A stretch of DNA of 64,000 nucleotides, taken from NCBI GenBank assembly GCA_027493675.1, contig JAOSKI010000034.1, positions 1 through 64,000 on the forward strand, given 5' to 3'. Shown piece after piece: positions 20,071-31,692 of this stretch. The notes below the pieces were generated by a model. It saw only the letters and a list, made by a program, of their open reading frames with translations, ran no database searches and had not been told where the DNA came from. The stretch is from Microthrixaceae bacterium. Its GTDB lineage: Bacteria > Actinomycetota > Acidimicrobiia > Acidimicrobiales > Microtrichaceae. Numbering within the stretch: the first letter of the stretch is position 1; every line of letters begins with the position of its first letter. The position numbers were made by a program, and so were the translations under genes.

Positions 20071-20697
20071 GCCGACGGCTCTGTCGGCACGCCACCAGGG
20101 GACGCTATGCCCGAGTCACCGACGGTCGATGGCCCGGACCCAAGTGATGCCGAGGTCGTGCCGCCGGTGTGCGCGCGGGAGCCGCTCGAAGCGGTGTGGA
20201 TGAGGCGCTGCAAGAACCGGGATTGAGAAGGGGTGCTGCAGGCGAGCCTGCACTCGCCCGTCACCGTGGCTGAGCACGGGGTGATGCGTGGTCGTGGGTC
20301 AGGGAGTGTCGCTCCAGCGGTCCCATCCGGCGTCGGTGATCGAGCGTGGTTCATGGAACAGGCACCTTTGGGGGGCACGCGAAGGGGACGGTGTCGGCGG
20401 CATCGACCCTGCATCGTTGCACCAGTTCGCCGGCTGAGACGGTTCGGCTCGAAGAGTGACGGCAGTCAGTGCGCACGGCCATGGTCCGAGCCTGCTGGAG
20501 AGGTTCACCCAGAGAGACAACCCGACTCGGGGTGGAATCGGCCGCAACCGATTCGCCCGATTCACGAAACATCGCGGAAACGCGGCGTCCATATCGTCAC
20601 GATCAACCACAGAGGCTTCGGCTGTCCGCCGGTCTGTGTGCTTTCAACGAGACGGTGCGCGACAGCGCTTCCGTTCCGACGACGAAAGGACCTGGAC
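20071..20697. other. Region between hemQ and amtB without a convincing gene
   Basis: About 630 bases with no recognisable family on either strand. A 40-codon ORF at 20107-20226 has no ribosome site or familiar motif. A minus-strand ORF near 20299-20610 ends FHEPRSITDAGWDRWSDTP and could be a fragment of a small protein, but I cannot place it. The last 150 bases hold the GlnR-box-like site. Confidence 0.5.
20544..20581 (+). promoter_or_regulatory. Candidate GlnR box upstream of amtB
   Basis: Four pentamers on an 11-base period: GCAAC (20544), GCCCG (20555), GAAAC (20566) and GAAAC (20577), each separated by six bases. Actinobacterial GlnR boxes follow gTnAC-N6-GaAAC repeats; three of the four fit and the second is degenerate. 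It lies about 115 bases before the amtB ATG. Confidence 0.5.
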
Positions 20698-21943
20698 ATG
20701 GATGGAGCAACCACCGCGTGGTTGTTGGTCTCGTCTGCACTCGTGTTGTTCATGACACCGGGGCTGGCGTTCTTCTACCTGGAGGCATGGATCGTTCGCG
20801 CAACAGCCTCAACATGTTGATGATGAACTTCTGGGCATTGCTCACCTTGCCGATCGTGTGGGTGGTGATCGGATACTCCCTCGCATTCGGGGAAGTGGAT
20901 CGTTCATCGGCAACTTCGACTTCGCATTCCTGTCGGCGACCGGCATCGGTGACGACCAGGGTGAGAAGCTGCTCTGGCTCGTCTACCTGGTGCGTTCGCG
21001 ACGATCACGCCCGCGCTCATCTCGGGTGCGGTGGCGGACCGCATGAAGTTCTCCGCTGGGCGCTGTTCGTGCCGTTGTGGAGCCTCCTGGTGTACGTGCC
21101 GGTGACCTTCTGGATCTACGGCGGCAGCGATGCCGATGGTCTCACCGGATGGCTGTCCGTGCGAGGGTCACTCGACTTCGCTGGCGGTACGGACCATCCA
21201 CGTGAACGCCGGTGTTGCGGCGCTCGCAGCGGTGCTGGTGCTCGGCAAGCGCAAGGGTTGGCCCACCGAAGGTCACCCACCGCATTCCATGCCATTGGTG
21301 ATGATCGGCACTGCGATCCTCTTCTTCGGCTGGTTCGGGTTCAACTCGGGAGCCGGCGGACTCACCAACGGTGTTGCGGTCCAGGCCTTCGCCAACACGT
21401 TCCTCGCAGCGGCCGCCGGCGGGCTCGCCTGGTCACTCACCGAACGCATCAAGGACGGTCACTTCACCAACCTCGGCGCCGCTTCGGGTCTGGTTGCGGG
21501 TCTGGTCGCGATCACCCCGGCCGCGGGCTTCGTGTCAGACATGTCGTCGATCTGGATCGGCGCGGCAGCCGGCATCATCTGTGCGCTGGCCGTCGGCCTG
21601 AAGTTCAAGGCAGGATACGACGACAGCCTCGATGTGGTCGGGGTGCACATGGTCGGTGGACTCGTCGGGTCGATGCTGATCGGCTTCTTCGCCAAGCCCG
21701 GTGCACTCGGGGACTTCAAGGCCGGGCTCCTCTACGGCGGAGGCGGCGAGCTGTTGCTCGAGCAGTTCATCGCCAATGCGGTGACGATCGTGTTCTCCTT
21801 CGTGGTCACCTTCGTGATCCTCAAGGCACTCGACATGGTCATGGGCATCCCGGGTCAGCGAGGAGGACGAGGTCACCGGGCTCGACATCTCACAGCATGC
21901 CGAGTCCGCATACAACCTCGGCGAATCGACGATGGCCCGTTGA
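20698..21943 (+). CDS. amtB: Ammonium transporter AmtB (several frame breaks)
   Basis: Trimeric ammonium channel of about 415 residues and 11 membrane helices. Visible family marks are FMTPGLAFFYL, GGMDRSRNSLNMLMMNF, TITPALISGAVADRMKF, HVNAGVAALAAVLVLG, GTAILFFGWFGFNSGAGGL and VVGVHMVGGLVGSMLIG with the pore His. After a break near 21860 the tail reads EEDEVTGLDISQHAESAY, the usual cytoplasmic end that meets PII. Other breaks lie near 20785, 20900, 20990, 21050 and 21185. AAAGGA precedes the ATG. glnB follows by 80 bases. Confidence 0.93.
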
Positions 21944-21987
21944 TTCGGCCCGTCAAGACGACGTGGTGTCGGTGCAGCCGCAGCTGA

Positions 21988-22362
<375 letters not shown>

Positions 22363-22370
22363 GCGCTCCG

Positions 22371-24683
22371 ATGGCACGCCCGCTTGTCCGCAGCGACCTG
22401 CTCGATGCAGGCGAGCTCCGAGGACGGAAGTTCGCGGAGGCGTGGACCGCTCGCGTGGAGTCCTGGCTCGCCGAGTTGTTCACCGAGGCGACCGGAGGCC
22501 CGGCGGGAGCCCGGTGGTCTCGCGCTGGTTGCGGTGGGCGGTCAGGGTCGTCGGGAGCTGGCTCCTCAGTCGGATCTCGACTTGCTGTTGCTCTTCGAGG
22601 GAGGCGGTGCGCCAACCGAGGTGGCCGAAGCGCTCTGGTACCCGATCTGGGACGAGGGGTTGAAGCTCGGACATGCCGTGCGCAGCGTGCGGGACACGTT
22701 GTCCCTCGCCTCCTCGGACCTGGACACGGCGACCTCGCTCCTGTCGGTGCGACACATCTGCGGTGACGAAGCGCTGAGCGTCGAGCTGGCGGAACGCGCG
22801 GGAACCAACTGGCGTCGCAGAGGCCGCGGATGGATAGAGCGGTTGGCGACCTCGGTGGAGCAACGTCACCGGGACGCCGGCGAGGTTGCCTTTGCGCTGG
22901 AACCCGACCTCAAGGAGGCACGTGGTGGGCTGCGTGACGTCCATGCGCTGTCCTGGGCGGTCGCCGCAGGTGCACAACCCGCCGGCAGTCCCCTGGTCGG
23001 GTTGCGTGAGGAACACGACGTGTTGTTCGAGGTCCGCGTGGAGCTGCACCGGGTCCAGGGGCGTCCGGGTGACACCCTGGTGCTCCAGGAACAGGACGCA
23101 GTGGCGGCGAGGCTCGGGGACGCCGATGCGGATGCCCTGATGGCCCGCGTGGCGGCGGCCGGTCGCCGGATCGCGATCTCCTCCGACGAGGCCTGGTACG
23201 ACATGGCGTCGCGCGTGCGGAGCAGGTCCGCGCGCGACCGCGTCATGGGTGAGACCTGCGTCCGCGGGAACCGCGTGTCGTTGACCGACGAGATGAGGCC
23301 GCCCCGGGATCCGTTCGCGATGCTCGACGTCGCCGTTGCGGCAGCCCGCGAGGGCAAGCGGATCAGTCACACCACCCTGAACGCCCTGGTGGGCGCACCC
23401 CGACCACCCGAGGAGTGGCCCGACGACGCCCGTGGACGCCTGGTCGAGCTGCTGCTCACAGGCCATGGGTCGACCGCGGTGATCGAGGTCCTCCAGCTCC
23501 GGGGTCTGTGGACCCGGTTGCTTCCCGAGTGGCACCCCGCCATCTGTCGCCCGCAGCGCAACGCCTTCCATCGCTACACCGTGGACCGCCATCTCCTGGA
23601 GACCGCTGCTGTGGCGTCGGAGCTGACGCATCTGGTGCCACGCCCCGACCTGCTGGTGATCGCCGCTCTGCTGCACGACATCGGAAAGGCGTACCCGGAG
23701 CTCGGCGATCACTCGCAGCAGGGAGCCCGGATCGCCGAGGGCATGGCCCGGCGAATGGGATTCCCGAGCACCGACGTGGCCACCATCTCGTGTCTGGTGG
23801 AACACCACCTGCTCATGGCGGATGTCGCGACGCGCCGTGACCTCGAGGATCCGGCCACCGCGGAGCTCGTGGCCGCAAGCTGGCCACCACGGAGCGGGTG
23901 GCGCTGCTGCACGCCCTGACCCGGGCAGACGCCATGGCCACGGGGCCCTACGCGTGGTCTCCGTGGAAGTCCGACCTGGTGGACCTCTTGGCGACCCGCG
24001 CGGTGAAGGCACTCGACGGCGGCACCCGGCACCTTGTGGGCGACCGCGAGTTCCCCGATCGGCAGCAACGTGGACTCCTGGACCGTTGGGGAACGCAGGT
24101 GGAAGGCACAGGCGACAGGCTGACCGTCGCCTACGAGGAACGTCCGGGAGCGTTCAGTCGTGTGGGGGGCGCGCTCGCACTGCACGGCCTGGATGTGCTC
24201 TCAGCCGATGTGCACTCGAACGGGATTCGCAGCGTGGCCGAGTTCACGGTCCGGGCGGGGCCTTCGGGCTGCATCGCCTGGGATCTGGTGACCGACGACG
24301 TTGAGCGGGCACTGGGAGGCCGGCTTGCGCTGCGTTCACGCCTGGCCGAGCGAGCACGCTCACTCCAGCGGAGCAGGCACGTGGGTGAACACCAGTTCGC
24401 TCCTGCGGTGCGCTTCGACAACAGCGCCACGAGTGGTTCCACGGTGATAGAGGTCGTGGGTCCCGACAGCGTGGGGCTGCTCTACCGCCTGGCGCGGGCG
24501 CTCGGGGAGTTCGACCTCCAGATCACGCGGGCGCGTATCGACACGATGGGCGTCGATGTCGTGGACAGCTTCTACGTGATGTTCGCGGGCGGTGGTCGGG
24601 TGGTCTCGGCGGAGCTCCAGGAGGAGCTCACCCGTGCGTTGCTGGATGAACTCGAACCCGTGACGGGACCGACTGGCGTCTGA
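22371..24683 (+). CDS. glnD: PII nucleotidyltransferase GlnD (two frame breaks)
   Basis: Bifunctional enzyme that modifies and demodifies PII according to glutamine level; actinobacterial homologs adenylylate. Domains in order: nucleotidyltransferase with VAVGGQGRRELAPQSDLDLLLL, a GlnD helical region with EPDLKEARGGLRDVHAL, an HD domain with IAALLHDIGKAYPELGDHS, and two ACT domains (VAYEERPGAFSRVGGALA and VVGPDSVGLLYRLARAL). The frame breaks near 22515 and 23880. The start lies eight bases after glnB, so amtB-glnB-glnD is probably one operon. Confidence 0.94.
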
Positions 24684-24728
24684 GGTGCGCGCGGTACGGC
24701 GCGACCCCTTGGTAGCACGCCGGTACGC

Positions 24729-25595
24729 CTACAGCTCGCGCAGGAAGTCCTCGACCTCGACCACCAGGTCGGTCGACGACCCGAGCACCAGATCGTCTGC
24801 GCGGTCGTAGGCCTCTTCGAGGCGCAGGACGTACTCGGCGGTGTCGGAGTCCTCGGCCACCAGCGCGTCGAGGTAGGTGGTGTACTCGTCGGCCGCCTCA
24901 GCGAATCCCGTTGTGTCGACGTCCACGTCCAGGATCCGCTCGAGCGCGTCGAGGAGGCCGAGCACACCCTTGATGCTGGGCACACCCGCGGTGTATCCAG
25001 GCACGGCCGCCCACAGGCCGAGCGATTCGAGGCCGCGCCGGTGGGCGAACTCGGCGAGCACGGACGGGATGCCGACGGGGCCCCCGTAGTTGGAGCGTGG
25101 CAGCGCGATGCTGGCCAGGATGTGCTCCTCTCTGGCGGCGCAGAAGATCGGGGCGGGCCGCGTGTGGGGCACGTCGGAGAGCATCGCGCCGAGGGTGATC
25201 ATCGTGGAGGCACCCAGTTCGTCTGCCGCGCCGATCAGCGAGTGGCAGAATGCCGGCCAGCCGAATCCTGGTTCGGGTCCCTTCACCAGCACCACCGACA
25301 GGCTCGGATCCGGAGTGCACCAACCCAGGCGCGTGGATGGCCATTGGATGTCAGACGGCACGCCGTCGTGCAGGTCCATCGTCGGCCGGCTCACGGTGAA
25401 GTCCACGAAGTCGTCGGGGGTGACCTCCGCGATGCTCTGTGCATCCCACTGCTCCCACAGGTGATCGATGGCGTCGCCGGCCGCCTCGGCGCCGTCGTTC
25501 CAGCCCGTGAAGGCGGCCACCATCACGGTGTGCGTCGAAGCGGCGACCGTGGAAGGCGGTTTCAGTTCCCAGCGGAGGTACCCCATGACGTCCAC
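24729..25595 (-). CDS. PAC2-family protein (proteasome assembly chaperone-like)
   Basis: Intact 288-residue protein of the PAC2 family, found beside proteasome genes in many actinobacteria. Visible marks are VMVAAFTGWNDGAEAAGDAI near the start, VVLVKGPEPGFGWPAFCHSLI and ITLGAMLSDVPHTRPAPIF, then GPVGIPSVLAEFAHRRG. An acidic helical tail follows. Its exact role is not established. A GTG at 25595 or an ATG at 25587 could be the start. No proteasome genes lie in the window. Confidence 0.85.
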   Translation of the reverse strand: MDVMGYLRWELKPPSTVAASTHTVMVAAFTGWNDGAEAAGDAIDHLWEQWDAQSIAEVTPDDFVDFTVSRPTMDLHDGVPSDIQWPSTRLGWCTPDPSLSVVLVKGPEPGFGWPAFCHSLIGAADELGASTMITLGAMLSDVPHTRPAPIFCAAREEHILASIALPRSNYGGPVGIPSVLAEFAHRRGLESLGLWAAVPGYTAGVPSIKGVLGLLDALERILDVDVDTTGFAEAADEYTTYLDALVAEDSDTAEYVLRLEEAYDRADDLVLGSSTDLVVEVEDFLREL

Positions 25596-25635
25596 GGTAT
25601 CGGTGAAGGCCTGCGAAGCCTCCTAGGCTCGCGCG

Positions 25636-26092
25636 ATGCCCGAGTCGCACTGCACGGTCGAGGAATGCCTGGAGGTCACCGACGAACTGGTGACCGCCAT
25701 GGAGGTGCTGGTACCCCAGCTGTCGTCGTCGTCACCACCACCGGACCGCGAGCGCCTCAGCGCGATCGTCGAGTCGCCCGCTTGTCACCTGTTGCTGGCA
25801 CGTGACCACAGCGGGGTGCTCGGGTCCATGACGCTGGTGGTGTTTCCCATCCCGACCGGCATCCGGGCGTGGATCGAGGATGTGGTGGTCGACTCCGGTG
25901 CACGGGGAAAGGGGGTGGGTGCGGCGCTCAACCGGCGGGCAATCGAGATGGCGTTCGAGAAGGGTGCACGCACCGTGGACCTGACGTCGCGACCGCAGAG
26001 GGCTGCCGCGAACCGTCTGTACGAGCGCCTGGGGTTCGTCCGGCGGGGAGACCAACGTCTACCGCTTCGTTCCGCCCGGCCAGGCGGGGTGA
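25636..26092 (+). CDS. GNAT-family N-acetyltransferase (one frame break near the end)
   Basis: Acetyl-CoA-dependent acetyltransferase of about 152 residues. Motif A is visible as DVVVDSGARGKGVGAALNRRAI, fitting RxxGxG, and motif B as NRLYERLGFVRR. After a lost base near 26043 the product ends ETNVYRFVPPGQAG. The substrate is unknown. It lies 33 bases upstream of plsC and may share its transcript. Confidence 0.87.
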
Positions 26093-26124
26093 CCGGTGAC
26101 GGCAACCGGTCTAGGGTTCGGGCC

Positions 26125-26927
26125 ATGAGCTCACCGGAGACAGAGGTCGAGGAATCGGACGCACCCCGTGTCGGACTGGCCACGACCGCGTGGTCGGTCT
26201 GGAGCTGGTTCGTCTTCGGCTCGTGTGTGCTCGTCTGGCTGCCCTTGATGGCCCTCGTGTGGCTGGTCACTTGGCCGTTCGACCGGGCGCGGTGGTGGAC
26301 CGGATACCTGTTCCGGAAGCTGGCGGTGGCACACCAGGTGTTGAATCCGCTGTGGCATTTCAAGGTGAGCGGGACCATGCCGGAGAACCCCCGCAATCCC
26401 TACGTGGTCGTGTCGAACCACGAATCGTTCGTGGACATCCTTCTGATCAGCCACCTTCCGTGGGAGATGAAGTGGCTCTCCAAGATCGAGATGTTCAAGC
26501 TGCCCGTCGTCGGATGGTTGATGCGCATGGCGAAGGACATCCCCCTCGAGCGCGGCGACCGCGAGAGCGCAGGCAACGCCATGAAGCTGTGCAGGGAGAC
26601 GCTCGATCGCAACGTGTCGGTGATGATCTTCCCCGAAGGCACCCGGTCGGTCACCGCTGAGATGCGCGATTTCAAGGACGGGGCGTTCCGCCTCGCCGTG
26701 GAGACCCAACTTCCGATCCTTCCATTGGCCGTGAGCGGCACCCGCGACGCGCTCCGCAAGCACGACTGGCGTTTCGGGCGAGCCGATGCAGAGGTGCACG
26801 TCATGTCACCCGTGGCGACCGAGGGTTGACCCTCGACGACGTCGGGGAGCTCAAGGAGAAGGTGCGCGCGATGATCGAATCCCAACGTGACACGATGCGG
26901 TCACTCAACGGCTCCGCTTCGAGGTGA
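26125..26927 (+). CDS. plsC: 1-acyl-sn-glycerol-3-phosphate acyltransferase (one frame break)
   Basis: Membrane-associated acyltransferase of phospholipid synthesis. An N-terminal hydrophobic segment (WFVFGSCVLVWLPLMALVWL) precedes motif I VSNHESFVD (NHx4D), motif II-like IPLERGDRESAG, motif III FPEGTRS and a proline-containing PILPLAVSGT. The frame breaks near 26818, after which the C terminus reads LTLDDVGELKEKVRAMIES. A second, shorter homolog follows on the other strand. Confidence 0.9.
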
Positions 26928-26984
26928 CCGCGGTGGGGTCCGGGTCGCTGCGGGCGGTGCCTTGTGCGCGTGCCTTGTACGCGC

Positions 26985-27569
26985 TCAGGCTGCCTCGGCG
27001 CTCGTCTCCTCGCGTAGGCACGGTGTCAGGAAACGGTCGGGCTTGATGCCGGTCTTGTCGGCGTAGAACGCGCGGATGACGTCCATGTCGGCTGACACGT
27101 CACCGCTGGCGAGCAGGCTCGGGCCGAAGCCGCTGGTACGGCTGCGGGCGTCCACGTAGGCCATCTGGATCGGCACGCCTGCCTCCCTCGCGATCCGGTG
27201 GAAGCCCGACTTCCAGTACTCGGTGGCCGACCTGGTGCCCTCGGCTGGTACCACGACGACCAGGTCAGGGTCTTCGTCGAGCATCTGGACCATCTCGCCG
27301 ACGACGCCGCCTGGAGCCGCCCGGTCGACCGGAATGCCGCCCAGCGCCCTGAACAGCGAGCCGAGTGGGCCGTCGAACATCTGGCGCTTCCCGAGCCAGC
27401 GCATGTCCACGTCGTTGAGTCGGGTGGTCGCGATCAGCGCGAAGAAGTCCCAGTTGCTGGTGTGCGGCGCAGCCACCACCACACACGGCCTGGGGATCTC
27501 GTGCTCGGTGCGCACGACCTTCCAACGGAACAGGAAGCACCACACACGGATCAACGCGGTCACTGTCAC
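26985..27569 (-). CDS. PlsC-type acyltransferase, possibly with a repeat-coded N-terminal extension
   Basis: Second lysophospholipid-acyltransferase-like protein. The catalytic motif is AAPHTSNWDFF (HTxxxD), and VPAEGTRSATEYWKSGF is the later conserved block. With the GTG at 27569 it has about 194 residues (VTVTALIRVWCFLFRW). The same frame stays open upstream through the 48-bp repeats to an ATG at 27830 that overlaps the stop of the preceding gene as TGATG. A longer protein of about 281 residues is therefore possible. The HTxxxD rather than HxxxxD spacing should be checked against the family. Confidence 0.82.
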   Translation of the reverse strand: MTVTALIRVWCFLFRWKVVRTEHEIPRPCVVVAAPHTSNWDFFALIATTRLNDVDMRWLGKRQMFDGPLGSLFRALGGIPVDRAAPGGVVGEMVQMLDEDPDLVVVVPAEGTRSATEYWKSGFHRIAREAGVPIQMAYVDARSRTSGFGPSLLASGDVSADMDVIRAFYADKTGIKPDRFLTPCLREETSAEAA

Positions 27570-27574
27570 GCGCC

Positions 27575-27766
27575 GAGCGTACCCCGGCGAACTGAAGGGT
27601 GTGGGCAACCGGATCTGTGGCCGAGCGCAACCCAGCGAACTGAAGGGTGAGGGCACCCGTATTGGTGGCTGAGCGTACCCCGGCGAACTGAAGGGTGTGG
27701 GCACCCGTATTGGTGGCTGAGCGTACCCCGGCGAACTGAAGGGTGTGGGCACCCGTATTGGTGGGT
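27575..27766. repeat. Four tandem 48-bp repeats
   Basis: Copies begin GAGCG at 27575, 27623, 27671 and 27719. The last two are nearly identical and the first two diverge. The core is CCGGCGAACTGAAGGG, and an inverted partial copy (CAGTTCGCCGGGG) follows at about 27776-27788. On the minus strand 48 bases equal 16 codons, and the copies read PPIRVPTPFSSPGYAQ in one open frame. Confidence 0.95.
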
Positions 27767-27784
27767 GAGAGCATTCAGTTCGCC

Positions 27785-27819
27785 GGGGGTGGGGGGTGGG
27801 GGTGGGGGTGGGGGTGGGG
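27785..27819 (+). repeat. G-run array (G-quadruplex-capable)
   Basis: Six runs of four to six G are each separated by a single T (27785-89, 91-96, 98-102, 104-108, 110-114 and 116-119). This fits a G-quadruplex with one-base loops. On the minus strand it would be C-rich and reads PTPTPTPT. Confidence 0.93.
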
Positions 27820-27829
27820 ATGACGCGCA

Positions 27830-29115
27830 TCAAGCAGGCGCTATTCGCTTGATGCCGTCGTCGGCGAGCACGAGTGGCTCGCCGTTCTCGTCGGGGTTGA
27901 TGGACACCACGCCCGTACCGGTCAACCCCAGCGGTTGGTCGGTGCCGTCGGTGTCCACCGAGCGGATCTCGCTGATGCAGTAGTCGCTGAACAGGTAGTG
28001 GTTGCGGAGTTGCGGCAGCGCCGATCCGTGGTAGACGAACCCGCCGGAGATCGAGCAGCCCTCGTCGTGGGTGTAGGTGAACAGCGGCGCGATGACGTTG
28101 GCGTCGTCCTCGGGCCAGTCGTCGCGGGGTCCCGCATCAGCGAAGTCCGAGTCCCCCTCGGTGTGGTCCCATCCGAGATCCGCGCCGGGGTTGAGATCCT
28201 GCGACGCCCGCAGCACCGTGATCTCCTCGACCTTGTCCTGGCCGACGTCCGCGATCCACAGGTCACCGAACTCCGAGTCGAATGCGATGCGCCACGGATT
28301 GCGGGCACCGCGTGCCCACACGAGCGGGTTGGCCGGGTCACCGTTGGTGTCGGTGCCATCCGCGTAGGGGTTGTCGTCAGGCGCGAGGTCCTCCCCGGTG
28401 CCTTCGAGGCTGGGATCGAGCCTCAGGATCTTGCCGAGCAGATCGGTTAGGCGTTGGGCGCGGCCCTCCGGATCGTTCGCGCCGCCTCCGTCCCCGGTGC
28501 CGATCCAGAGCATGTCGTCGGGCCCCCATGCGAGGTCGCCGCCGTTGTGGTTCGGGAACGGTTGGTCGATCACCAGAAGGGTCCGTGCCTCGCCCGCGGC
28601 GAGCGATCCGGGTTCGCCATCAAGTGGGAGCTCCAGGATGACCGTCGCACCGTCGTCGGCCCTGGTGTGGTTGAGGTACAGGTGATCGCCTGAGGTGTCC
28701 GTTGTCACCCCGAGCAGCCCCTTTTCCACTTCGGTGCCACCAACTGAGGCGGTGAGGTCCACAACAGTCCCGGCGACTTCGTAGCCGCCGCTTCCGTCAG
28801 GGGTGAGCTCCACGACCCTTCCGGTGCGTTCGGCAACCAGCAGTGACCCGTCGAGCGCGTGCGCGTCCATCGGATCGGTCACGTCGGTACTCACGCCGGT
28901 ATCGACGAGAGCCGGTTCGACGGGTTCGACGGGCCCGGGGGTGCCGGAGGATCCATCCTCGGTGACCTCGGCGCCTTCGGTGGTGGTGCTGGAAAGGGAA
29001 CTGGGCGTGGAGTCCTGAGGACCGTCTTCGGAGCTGCACGCAGTGCGCCGAGCGTCGCAGCGGCGAGCACCGCAAGGCCCACCTGCAAGACACGGGGCCG
29101 TGTGCGCGGGCTCAC
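27830..29115 (-). CDS. Glucose/sorbosone dehydrogenase-like beta-propeller lipoprotein (one frame break)
   Basis: Extracytoplasmic six-bladed propeller of the PQQ-dependent sugar dehydrogenase (GSDH) family. The GTG start gives VSPRTRPRVLQVGLAVLAAA, then a lipobox-like LGAL followed by CSSEDG after a frame break near 29040. A Ser/Thr/Glu-rich linker follows. The propeller shows DGSLLVAERTGRV, DQPFPNHNGGDLAWGPDDML, IGTGDGGGANDPEGRAQ, RNPWRIAFD and GGFVYHGS. The GTG overlaps the TesB stop as GTGA. Substrate and cofactor are inferred from the family only. Confidence 0.87.
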
Positions 29116-30024
29116 TGGTCCTCGGCTACGTGGTCTGGCTTCGCAGCGGAGTCGTCACCGGCGGAGCGATCGCGCAACCTACGGATCACCCCTTCCTGCA
29201 TGACCGAGGCAACCAAGGTACCGTCACGGGAGTAGACGAGGCCACGGGCAAGGCCTCGGCCGTTCGAGGCGCTCGGTGTGTCCTGTGCGTACAGGAGCCA
29301 CTCGTCGCTACGGAAGGGCCGGTGGAACCACATGGCGTGGTCGAGCGATGCCATGAACACGTCACCTGCGGCGAAGGACTGGCCGTGGGGCTGCAGAGTG
29401 GTGTCGAGAAGCGACATGTCCGATGCGTAGGTGAGGATGCAGATGTGCAGGACGGGATCGTCCGGCAGCGTCCCGTTCGCTCGGAGCCACACGTTCTGGT
29501 ACGGGGGCAGGATCTCCGAGCGCTCCCATGGACTCGCATCGCAGTAGCGCAGGTCGATGGGTCGCGGACGGTCGTACCAGTCGCCGATCAGTTCCTTGTA
29601 GGGCTCCATCTGCGTCTTGAAGTCCGGCAATGACTCCGGGTCGACGATGCCTTCGGGCATCCCGAACTGGTGGTCGAACCCGCCCTCGGAGAGCCCGAAG
29701 CTCGCTGAGAGGTGGAAGATCGGCCTTCCGTGCTGGATCGCCTGCACGCGCCGTGTGGCGTAGGTGCGTCCGTCACGGATCGGTGCAACCTCGTAGATGA
29801 TCGGTACGTTCGGGTCACCTGGACGAAGGAAGTAGGCGTGCAGGGAATGAACGTGGAACTCGCTTTCGACCGTACGTGCCGCAGCCACGAGCGCCTGACC
29901 GGCCACCTGGCCGCCGTAGACGCGCTGATCGGTCCTCATCGGGGCTGGTGCCCCGGAATATGTTGACCTCGATCCGCTCCAGGTCCAGCAGGGCGATGAG
30001 GCGGTCGACTGCGCTTTGGTTCAC
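29112..30024 (-). CDS. tesB: Acyl-CoA thioesterase II (one frame break)
   Basis: Double hot-dog thioesterase hydrolysing acyl-CoA. LIALLDLERIEVNIFRG at the start, YGGQVAGQALVAAARTV and FHVHSLHAYFLRPGDPNVPI in the first hot-dog, and ILTYASDMSLLDTTL with the catalytic Asp plus SLDHAMWFHRPFRSDEWLLY in the second are typical. The frame breaks near 29940. GTG at 30024 is taken as start. The downstream lipoprotein overlaps its stop. Confidence 0.92.
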
Positions 30025-30113
30025 CGACCCATTGTGGCCGTTGTGGTGCTACCGGGAGGTCAACCGCGCGTGAGCGTGGGTCCAGCGGTCGCAGTTCGAT
30101 AGCCTCGCGGGTG

Positions 30114-31270
<1,157 letters not shown>

Positions 31271-31692
31271 TCAGTCCACGATCCCTGGTGGGCGGGGCTT
31301 CCGCACGTCGCCGCCGTGCCTGGTGGCGACCGTCACAGGGTCGTGGCCCTCTGCGGCCCTCGTCGACCGCGCCACCCGGGAGCGCCACCACATCACGCCG
31401 ACCATGGCGGCGATGACGAAGCACAACACGAAGAACAGCGCCACCTGCTGGGAACCACCCGGGTCCCCGGCGTCTCCGGCTCCCGTCCCGAGTTGGGCTT
31501 TGGAACGATGTTGCCCAGCTCGCCTCCGCTCGGAAGCGTCGAGGTGGTCTCCGGGGTCACTGCGGTGACGGGTGGATCGAGGTATTCCTGAGCACCTGCG
31601 GGCTGTGATCCGATGGTGACGACAGCGGTCATCAGCAGAGCGGAGATCAACACCCCGACCACCGGTGCTCCGGTGGTTCGCGACTCAGCCAT
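31271..31692 (-). CDS. Small secreted/membrane protein of the glycan-type cassette (one frame break)
   Basis: Not a family I recognise. A cleavable-looking signal (VVGVLISALLMTAVVTIGSQPAGA) is followed by a Pro/Thr-rich segment (YLDPPVTAVTPETTSTLPSGG). After a frame break near 31490 comes a C-terminal membrane helix VALFFVLCFVIAAMVGVMWW and a basic tail. This is the layout of a type I membrane protein with a short outside part. The ATG overlaps the preceding stop by eight bases (ATGGCTGA), so it is made with the upstream enzymes. Confidence 0.65.

Noticed and set aside
20107..20226. 40-codon plus-strand ORF after hemQ
   Set aside because: It has no ribosome site, hydrophobic segment or known motif; it could be a chance ORF.
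22480..24012. 510-residue minus-strand open frame opposite glnD
   Set aside because: It is a shadow of glnD, which has all expected domains in order.
27575..27766. Tandem 48-bp repeats as a CRISPR array
   Set aside because: The copies are contiguous with no unique spacers between conserved repeats, and no cas genes are present.
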